From positions 1 to 64,000 of the forward strand of contig JAJDWI010000153.1 in assembly GCA_022825665.1 (NCBI GenBank): a stretch of DNA of 64,000 nucleotides, given 5' to 3'. Both the position numbers and the translations under genes were made by a program. Source of the stretch: Candidatus Poribacteria bacterium (GTDB taxonomy: Bacteria > Poribacteria > WGA-4E > WGA-3G). The notes under the pieces were generated by a model. That model did no database searches. It was not told the origin of the DNA and saw only the letters and a list, made by a program, of their open reading frames with translations. Shown piece by piece: positions 57,390 to 64,000 of this stretch (position 1 is its first letter; each line of letters begins with the position of its first letter).

Positions 57390-59467
57390 TTGCCTTCACC
57401 TGATGTTGATTTACTGGCACGGTTTGACAGAAAACCTTCAAGTAACAACAGACAAACAGCAAAGATTAGCAATTCACCCCAAATCTCTCTTCCATGTCTT
57501 TTTATATCTAACTCTTCAGTATCCAACTCACCTGTCTCTGAAGTTTTTCCAGCCTGTGCATCAACCCGTTCAGATGCCAACTGTAAAGAAATAGAAGTCA
57601 AATCTGCTTCAACTGCGGGGGTGTTGACCGCAAAGAAATCTCGGTATAACTTATCTTGTGCTTTGACATCAATCTGATATATACCCGGTAGTTCAGTTAA
57701 TTCATACCGAACCGTACCATTTTCACTGATTGGAACAACTGAAATATCTTCATCATCTGTAGAATCAACCCGTTTAATCCAAGCACGTCCACCAGAATTC
57801 TGTGGATAACTTGCTACATAAGTATCTCCAACTGTTATATTTTTCTTTGTATCTTTGTGCATCACATATAATATACTATGTTGGATAAGTGGTAAGAAAT
57901 ATGGATTAACGAGCAATTCGTTACTATTTGGTTGTTGCTGAAGTTTACAGTTAAAGAGTAATATATGACTTTTTCCTTCACTACGTTCTATAAGGAACGG
58001 GGTTTCATCACCGAATCTCGCTATAACAGACGCATCAGAAGTAGGACTTACCGTCATGCTTTGAAAGAAACGAGGTCCGTATTGACCAGACAAAATATTG
58101 TCGGGAAAGATCTCAAAGATTGGATGCGTCTGATTATATTTACTGACCTGTTGAGGTATCTGCCAAGTAATAGGTTGACCGAATTGAGCAGGTAACCACG
58201 ATAGATTGTAATTGTCTGATGTGAAAACAATAATGCCCTTTCCTTGACGGATTGATTCACGTAACTGTTCAATAGCCTTTGTAGATAGAACTGACACATC
58301 AGCAAGAAGGATTATATCTACACTTTCAAGTGGATATGTTTCAAATTCTGTGGGCGTACACGCTGTTGGTTGAATCATTGAAGGCTTAAGAGACACATTC
58401 ACAGTCTGTTTATTTACATTCGGATTCAGTGCTAATGTTAGATATTCAGTCTGATTGCTAACACAGAGCACCCGAATTTCTCCAAGTGCTTCAAGTGCGA
58501 AATATCTACGATTATCTGCATTCAACCTGTCATCAGTCAGCTCAAAGTAGCCTGTATACGTACCCGGACCAGTAAATGTGTGTGTGAGGGATGTCATAAC
58601 TGATTCATCTGCTGTCGCAGAGAATGTCTGTGTTTTCTTTTTCTTTTCACCTACATAAAATGAAAGTGTTAGTTGTGAAATGGGTGTATCAGAATGATTA
58701 TTTAGTTTTGTGTTTATATGAAATGGTAAATCCACACCGATTAGTTGATGAGAGGGTCGTATTTCTTCAATATTTGTATTATGTGGATTCCCTTGAGTGA
58801 CGGGAAGTAATACTATTCTTGCACCAGACCGATTGGGAACTATTCCCCAATCCTCCCAACCATTCTGGGCAAAATCAGAGATGATATAAATTTCTTTATT
58901 CTGTTGTGTTGAATCAGAAAGTATATCATGTGCAAGTTCAACGCTTGATTGGATATTAGTCGCGCGATAGGATACCTCTGCTTGTTCAATTGCTGCTATA
59001 ACACTTTCTATGTCTGGAGTAAGTTGTCGAAACACTGGATGTGGAATGTCCGACATCAAAATCAGCGACGCTGAATCTCCATGACGTAAAGATCTGATTA
59101 CATCAATAGCCAAGGTTTTTGCTTTTTCAAACCAGATACCGTCTACATCCTTATATTGCATGCTGTATGAATTGTCTAATACTATTACAACGTCTGTCTT
59201 AGCACGAACAGCTGCAAGTGGAAGTCCAAGAGTAAGGAATGGACGGGCTAATGCGAGTGCAATGAGTGCTACGATTAGCATCCGAAGGAGTAAAATTAGG
59301 AGTTGTTTGAGTTGGACTCTACGTACATTTTGGCGATGTGCTGCCACCAAAAACATCAGACTGCTGAAGTCTACAGTGACCGCTTGTCGACGGCTCCACA
59401 AATGAATGATGAGTGGAATTGTGGCTGCCAATAAGCCAAAGAGAAACAGTGGATTGAGAAAAGCCAA
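57386..59467 (-). CDS. BatA-type N-terminal membrane / VWA domain protein
   Basis: MAFLNPLFLFGLLAATIPLIIHLWSRRQAVTVDFSSLMFL; VVIVLDNSYSMQYKD (MIDAS DxSxS). Confidence 0.92.
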   Translation of the reverse strand: MAFLNPLFLFGLLAATIPLIIHLWSRRQAVTVDFSSLMFLVAAHRQNVRRVQLKQLLILLLRMLIVALIALALARPFLTLGLPLAAVRAKTDVVIVLDNSYSMQYKDVDGIWFEKAKTLAIDVIRSLRHGDSASLILMSDIPHPVFRQLTPDIESVIAAIEQAEVSYRATNIQSSVELAHDILSDSTQQNKEIYIISDFAQNGWEDWGIVPNRSGARIVLLPVTQGNPHNTNIEEIRPSHQLIGVDLPFHINTKLNNHSDTPISQLTLSFYVGEKKKKTQTFSATADESVMTSLTHTFTGPGTYTGYFELTDDRLNADNRRYFALEALGEIRVLCVSNQTEYLTLALNPNVNKQTVNVSLKPSMIQPTACTPTEFETYPLESVDIILLADVSVLSTKAIEQLRESIRQGKGIIVFTSDNYNLSWLPAQFGQPITWQIPQQVSKYNQTHPIFEIFPDNILSGQYGPRFFQSMTVSPTSDASVIARFGDETPFLIERSEGKSHILLFNCKLQQQPNSNELLVNPYFLPLIQHSILYVMHKDTKKNITVGDTYVASYPQNSGGRAWIKRVDSTDDEDISVVPISENGTVRYELTELPGIYQIDVKAQDKLYRDFFAVNTPAVEADLTSISLQLASERVDAQAGKTSETGELDTEELDIKRHGREIWGELLIFAVCLLLLEGFLSNRASKSTSGEGK

Positions 59468-59514
59468 TAGTTAAACGCTCCAGTTTCATTCTCATCTAAT
59501 ACGGTGATAACATT

Positions 59515-59653
59515 TTATAGTAGAATCCATAATTATTTACACACTACGGTAGGTTCGGTTTCCTAACCGAACTGGTGTTTGCTCAATCTCATAGATGCGG
59601 TTAGGAAACCGCATCTACCGGGAGTGTGCATATATTTTTAGGTTTCACTATAA
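59515..59653. mobile_element. Short hairpin-type inverted-repeat element (family F)
   Basis: Imperfect ~60-bp arms TTATAGTAGAATCC...ACACAC..CGGTAGGTTCGGTTTCCTAACCGAA / ATGCGGTTAGGAAACCGCATCTACCG..GTGTGC...GGTTTCACTATAA; shares the cGGTTAGGAAACCg core with family A. Confidence 0.7.
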
Positions 59654-59729
59654 GATTCATATACATATCCCAACATAGGATATTAACAATGATCAGCAAC
59701 AACTACTGAACTACTGTTATAATAATACC

Positions 59730-61226
59730 TCACTCTATAACATCAATATCAAGTTGATTGAGGGTTCGAAAAACACCTTCAGTAAATTCAACCATCGTTG
59801 CCGATTCAAGTATTCTTCCCTGTAGTTGAATATGATTTGCATCTGCAATAACTTGTCCAAAAGACGGATCCATTTGTACCCATTTCCCGACAAACACCTC
59901 TGCCCAAAAATGATAATAAAATGCATTTTTTGAAAAGACAAGTCCTGAACAGATTCTTGCAGGTATACCGACAGAACGCGCCAATGCAATCAGTAAGACA
60001 GTATGTTCTGTACAGTCACCAGTAAGTGTTTGAAGCGTTGTTAGGGATGAACTATAGCCACCACTTAATCCTTTTTCTTTGATAGATCTATACACCCATT
60101 TGCATAACTTTTTCGCAGCACGCCATGAATTATCTTCACCATCAATTATTTCTTCTGCTTTATCCCGAATGGCTTGATTGTCTGTCTCAACAAATGCTGT
60201 TGAGGACAGATATTTCTGATTCTCTGGATGCCGTATTGGCAATACAAGACAATCTATATCTTCAACATGTGGCTTGACAATTGTCAGTGTCCCTGTTTGT
60301 TTGGATTCCAACGTAATATTCTGTATATTGTTCGTCATAATAGTATCAACAAGGTTTCCCTTTGATAGTTGAACTTTCGCCACAAGACGAGATGCCCCTG
60401 TTTTAGGTGTTTTCCCAGTCGGAATAATACGAGTGTTCAATGTAATATCAACTTCTTCTACTTCACCAAGAGCAGATTTTCTATCAGTTTTAGCTAATGT
60501 TAAAAACTGACCCATCATACTTGTTTCAGATTTGTATGTTACACCATCACTGTCAACCCATAAACGTGTATTTATTCCACCTAATACGTCCATATTTTGT
60601 TCTAAGATATAGACATGTTTCTTTTGAGTATTATATGTAATATCATCCTCATCCACGACACTTAGTTCAGATTTTATAGGTTTAAGCATATCAAAGTTGA
60701 AAGTATAATAGTTGACTCTTTCACCAATTTTCAGAAGATTATTTGATATAAGTTTATTCACAGCAACAGTATCTGTAGTTGTATTCGGTGGAAGTTCAAC
60801 CTCTGATTCTGTCTTCTGTCCGTTTAATGTTGTAATGATAGACGCAACACCATTTTTTATTTTTCCCTCAACGTTTTTTTGACCTGATTCATTTGAGGAT
60901 GAAAAAAAGTAACGCGGCATAAAATCAAGATCAGAATATTCAACACGGTTTGTCTCTACAATTATATCTTTACCTAAACCCTTAAATTGCATGATGGTAT
61001 CTGTTTTGGTTCGTATCATTTCCTCGCCTTCATACTCGGTTTTTTCGATGTATAAATGTACGTGTCCAATTTTCATTCCCATCAAAGTCAGATTATACCA
61101 ATGTTCTTGTGGATTTGTAGAACTCATCTCATTTTCCACTCGTCCTATTTCCTCTGCATTACAGATTTGTAAAAAAACCATCAATAATAATAACGGAGTT
61201 AAACTCAAACTGTATATAAATTTCAT
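59730..61226 (-). CDS. Transglutaminase-like domain protein, secreted
   Basis: Signal peptide; SLTTLQTLTGDCTEHTVLLIALARSVGIPARICSGLVF...FWAEVFVGKWVQMDPSFGQ. Confidence 0.9.
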   Translation of the reverse strand: MKFIYSLSLTPLLLLMVFLQICNAEEIGRVENEMSSTNPQEHWYNLTLMGMKIGHVHLYIEKTEYEGEEMIRTKTDTIMQFKGLGKDIIVETNRVEYSDLDFMPRYFFSSSNESGQKNVEGKIKNGVASIITTLNGQKTESEVELPPNTTTDTVAVNKLISNNLLKIGERVNYYTFNFDMLKPIKSELSVVDEDDITYNTQKKHVYILEQNMDVLGGINTRLWVDSDGVTYKSETSMMGQFLTLAKTDRKSALGEVEEVDITLNTRIIPTGKTPKTGASRLVAKVQLSKGNLVDTIMTNNIQNITLESKQTGTLTIVKPHVEDIDCLVLPIRHPENQKYLSSTAFVETDNQAIRDKAEEIIDGEDNSWRAAKKLCKWVYRSIKEKGLSGGYSSSLTTLQTLTGDCTEHTVLLIALARSVGIPARICSGLVFSKNAFYYHFWAEVFVGKWVQMDPSFGQVIADANHIQLQGRILESATMVEFTEGVFRTLNQLDIDVIE

Positions 61227-61256
61227 GATTTATATCCCTTTAATGTCATAGTGATA

Positions 61257-61832
61257 TTATATTAACGTTGCCATTGCGACGGTGTGTGTATTTCTCTGTT
61301 TTATCTTTTGATAGTTACCAAATATTTCCATAAAATTCCTTTTGATAAACTCACGTAATCCTGAAATTGTGACGACATAGATTTTCCCGTTGTGTCTAAG
61401 ATGTTTTTTGGCATGTGAGAAAAAGATTTGGAGTAACTCCTTACCAACATTGGCTGGCAGATTAGATACGATCACATCAAACTGAAGATCGTTAAGATGG
61501 CTAAATCCATTACTTAGGAGAACCTGACAATTGTTGAGATTATTCTGGATAACGTTCTTACGTGCATATTCTACTGCTACAAAATCTTTATCTACCATAT
61601 AGACATTTGCGGTAGGTGAACATTTTGCCATAGTAATTCCAATTGCACCATATCCACATCCAAGATCAAGACATATAGACCCATCATCAATTACTAAGTA
61701 ATCAATCAACAAATGTGTGCCAGCATCAACGGCTTTCGGTGAAAATAGTCCCCATGTTGTGGTAAAAGTCAATTCAAATCCGCGTAGTTTTGTTTCAAAT
61801 ATAATTTCCGCTTGGGATTCTGTCATTCTCAT
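61257..61832 (-). CDS. Class I SAM methyltransferase (RsmC-like MTS domain)
   Basis: LDLGCGYGAIGITMAKCSP, VDKDFVAVEYARKNV, VSNLPANVGKELL. Confidence 0.88.
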   Translation of the reverse strand: MRMTESQAEIIFETKLRGFELTFTTTWGLFSPKAVDAGTHLLIDYLVIDDGSICLDLGCGYGAIGITMAKCSPTANVYMVDKDFVAVEYARKNVIQNNLNNCQVLLSNGFSHLNDLQFDVIVSNLPANVGKELLQIFFSHAKKHLRHNGKIYVVTISGLREFIKRNFMEIFGNYQKIKQRNTHTVAMATLI

Positions 61833-61837
61833 ATTGA

Positions 61838-62821
61838 CTAACTATCTTGCCACTTGATCAATACACCAAGTGTTTCCTCTGGTGAATTCCATAATAAATC
61901 AAATGCAGCTTTGGCATCAGTATAGTTAAAACGGTGCGTTATCATGTCAGATGCACGGATTTCACCGTTCTGTATCTTTTGTAATGCACGCACGGCAAGA
62001 TTAGCACGAGACTCCTCTGTAAGAATACCTGCAACAAGCCTCTTATTCATCATTTTAGAGGAATGTAAAGGAAGTGGCTTTTGCTGATAGAGTGCAATGA
62101 GTTGTATTATACCGTGTTGTCTTACCATGTCTTGTGCTTGCTCAAAGGATTTTACACCCGCATGTCCACCGACACAATCAATTACAAGGTCTGCACCTTT
62201 ACCACCTGTCAGTTGGCGAACTGCTTGGATAGGATCTTCATCTTCAGCGTTGATTACCACATCAGCACCAAGTTGAAGAGATAGTTGGCATCGTAGGGGT
62301 AGTGCATCAACGGTAATAATTCGTTCTGGTGAATACCCGCGGATAACCTGCATCATCAGACTACCAACTAAACCTTGACCTAAAATAACGACTGTGTCAC
62401 CCTCCTGAACACCTGAAGAATCTGACCAAGCAACTGCACTTGTAGCTAAAGGAAGAAATGTACCTTCCTCAAAACCGATATCTGTATGAAGAGAAACTGT
62501 GCGACCATCTGTAGGGTTAATATCAGTCACGATATATTCTGCATGCGGTGCTACAGACATTACACGATCACCAACTTGAAAGTCCGTAATCTCACTTCCA
62601 ACTTTATCTACAATTCCTGTGAGTGAGTATCCCATGATTGCAGGAGAAACCGCTTCTTCCATAATGTACCGTCTAAATAGTTCTGAGCCACGACTAATCA
62701 AGGTAGTATCTGTTTTCACTCGAATCTGATTTGCATTGACATCGGGAATCGGTACTTCTTCAAGTTGTATATTCCCGAAACCTTCTGGTTTGATTACGCG
62801 ATACATATTTCTATTCTCCAT
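61838..62821 (-). CDS. Medium-chain dehydrogenase/reductase (alcohol dehydrogenase-like)
   Basis: TLISRGSELFRRYI, FQVGDRVMSVAPHAEYI, VVILGQGLVGSLMMQVIRGYSPERIITVD, GGKGADLVIDCVGG. Confidence 0.9.
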   Translation of the reverse strand: MENRNMYRVIKPEGFGNIQLEEVPIPDVNANQIRVKTDTTLISRGSELFRRYIMEEAVSPAIMGYSLTGIVDKVGSEITDFQVGDRVMSVAPHAEYIVTDINPTDGRTVSLHTDIGFEEGTFLPLATSAVAWSDSSGVQEGDTVVILGQGLVGSLMMQVIRGYSPERIITVDALPLRCQLSLQLGADVVINAEDEDPIQAVRQLTGGKGADLVIDCVGGHAGVKSFEQAQDMVRQHGIIQLIALYQQKPLPLHSSKMMNKRLVAGILTEESRANLAVRALQKIQNGEIRASDMITHRFNYTDAKAAFDLLWNSPEETLGVLIKWQDS

Positions 62822-62857
62822 AGATATGTTAAATCATTATTAGATGATAGTATCAAC

Positions 62858-64000
62858 CTAAGGATTCAACCGTTTCACTAAATCTTCACGGGTTGTAGGT
62901 GTATTCAAGTCCATTAGGTATACATGAAAATTATCACTTCTATCTGACACAAATGCTATGTAACGCCCATCAGGAGAAAATGTAGGTTGAATTGACCTAC
63001 CTATATCACTTGTTATTTGACGTTCATTTTTTCCATCGGAATCTATGAGATATATCTCCCAATCTCCATATCTTGCGGACATATAGACGATTTTCTTTCC
63101 ATCAGGTGAAACAGATGGGGAATAACAATCAAAACGGTTTGGATTGAAATGTTTTTCGTTTTTTCCATCAATATCAATTGTGTATAACTGGTTCAGATCA
63201 TTTCTTGAAGAAACAAATATAATAGTTTCTTCATTTGGAAAGAATGCAGGACTTCCTTCATCAGTTTCATTATGAGTAATACGTTGAGGTTTGATGTTCT
63301 CTGTCGTATATTCCGCAAAGTCAAGATTCCTCAAATCAATTAGATACAATTCCAAGTTTCCATCAGTATTGGATTCGTAAACTACCATATTACCAGATGG
63401 TGATGCGCTTGGCACGCGAGCACCGAAACTAATCGGTAATACTGCATGTGTAATCTTGCTATGGATGTGCGTGATGTTAAAACCTGCATATATTGGGGTT
63501 GAGCCACTACTCTGAATAACGAGTTTGATTTCACGCGTTGATTTTGGTTCACTACTATAGAATATATAATTTGGAGTTTTCAGGAATGCAGGAGAATTGT
63601 CATTAAAATCGGTTGAGTAGGTTACCCGACGATGAATGCGTCCATTTAAATCCATTATATAGATTTCACCATTATCAAGACGAAATGATGCGAAAGCAAT
63701 TTGAGAACCGGCTGGTGAAAAGGTAGGTGAATAGTTATCAGAATCTCCAGTTGTTAGTTGTTTAGAGGTGTAACTATCTCCAACAAGTTCAATTATTCTT
63801 TTAATTACTATGGGGTCTGATGTGGTTTTTTGGACAATATTGAGTATTTGGTATGCTGAATCTCTGTCACCATATATCAGATATGTGTTTGCTAATTCAA
63901 GTCTTGCACTAATAAGGTTCTTTGGTTGTGATGCATATAGTTGTGATGCCTTCTGAAACTGTAGAACCGCCTCATTGTACCGTCCCAATTCATTATATCC
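62858..64000 (-). CDS. TolB/PD40 beta-propeller protein with TPR-like N-terminal region, truncated by the window edge
   Basis: Repeated SPDGRYIAFVSDRSDNFHVYLMDL-type units; N-terminal YNEAVLQFQKASQLYAS TPR-like. The 5' end probably lies beyond 64000. Confidence 0.85.
   Translation of the reverse strand, partial: GYNELGRYNEAVLQFQKASQLYASQPKNLISARLELANTYLIYGDRDSAYQILNIVQKTTSDPIVIKRIIELVGDSYTSKQLTTGDSDNYSPTFSPAGSQIAFASFRLDNGEIYIMDLNGRIHRRVTYSTDFNDNSPAFLKTPNYIFYSSEPKSTREIKLVIQSSGSTPIYAGFNITHIHSKITHAVLPISFGARVPSASPSGNMVVYESNTDGNLELYLIDLRNLDFAEYTTENIKPQRITHNETDEGSPAFFPNEETIIFVSSRNDLNQLYTIDIDGKNEKHFNPNRFDCYSPSVSPDGKKIVYMSARYGDWEIYLIDSDGKNERQITSDIGRSIQPTFSPDGRYIAFVSDRSDNFHVYLMDLNTPTTREDLVKRLNP

Overview
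The window looks like a chromosomal segment of an uncultured bacterium. The mix of sulfatases, phytanoyl-CoA dioxygenase-like proteins, SUMF1/FGE-fold proteins and ThuA/MR-MLE enzymes suggests Candidatus Poribacteria or a relative; this is an inference from gene content only. Gene density is ordinary. Main blocks: MFS transporter; FRG-domain + TPR pair; two Cys-type sulfatases; an XPB-like helicase next to a Bax1/DUF790-like nuclease, followed by an AAA ATPase with a C-terminal PD-(D/E)XK domain; ThuA and MR/MLE genes; an 11-gene nuoABCDHIJKLMN operon without nuoEFG; tRNA-Gln(CTG) and tRNA-Glu(CTC); a YyaL/DUF255 protein; SUMF1-fold proteins including a DnaJ fusion; a MazF/PemK toxin-antitoxin pair; a CADD/TenA-like diiron oxygenase; a LarA-like protein; tsaD and a Sua5/TsaC gene; a corrinoid protein + RACo-like activator + homocysteine methyltransferase cluster; DegT; DUF6785; Omp85; BatA-like VWA; transglutaminase; methyltransferase; MDR; PD40. 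No rRNA, prophage or CRISPR array was seen. The most interesting signals are: (1) the XPB-Bax1-ATPase/nuclease locus; (2) NuoI with about 79 extra residues between its two 4Fe-4S motifs; (3) several families of short non-autonomous inverted-repeat elements, including two ~230 bp copies flanked by TTA direct repeats, packed into three intergenic islands; (4) the corrinoid methyltransfer cluster, whose activator has an extra Cys-rich N-terminus; (5) unusual domain fusions (DnaJ-SUMF1, nucleotidyltransferase + LamG-like tail). All homology calls come from reading motifs; no database search was run.
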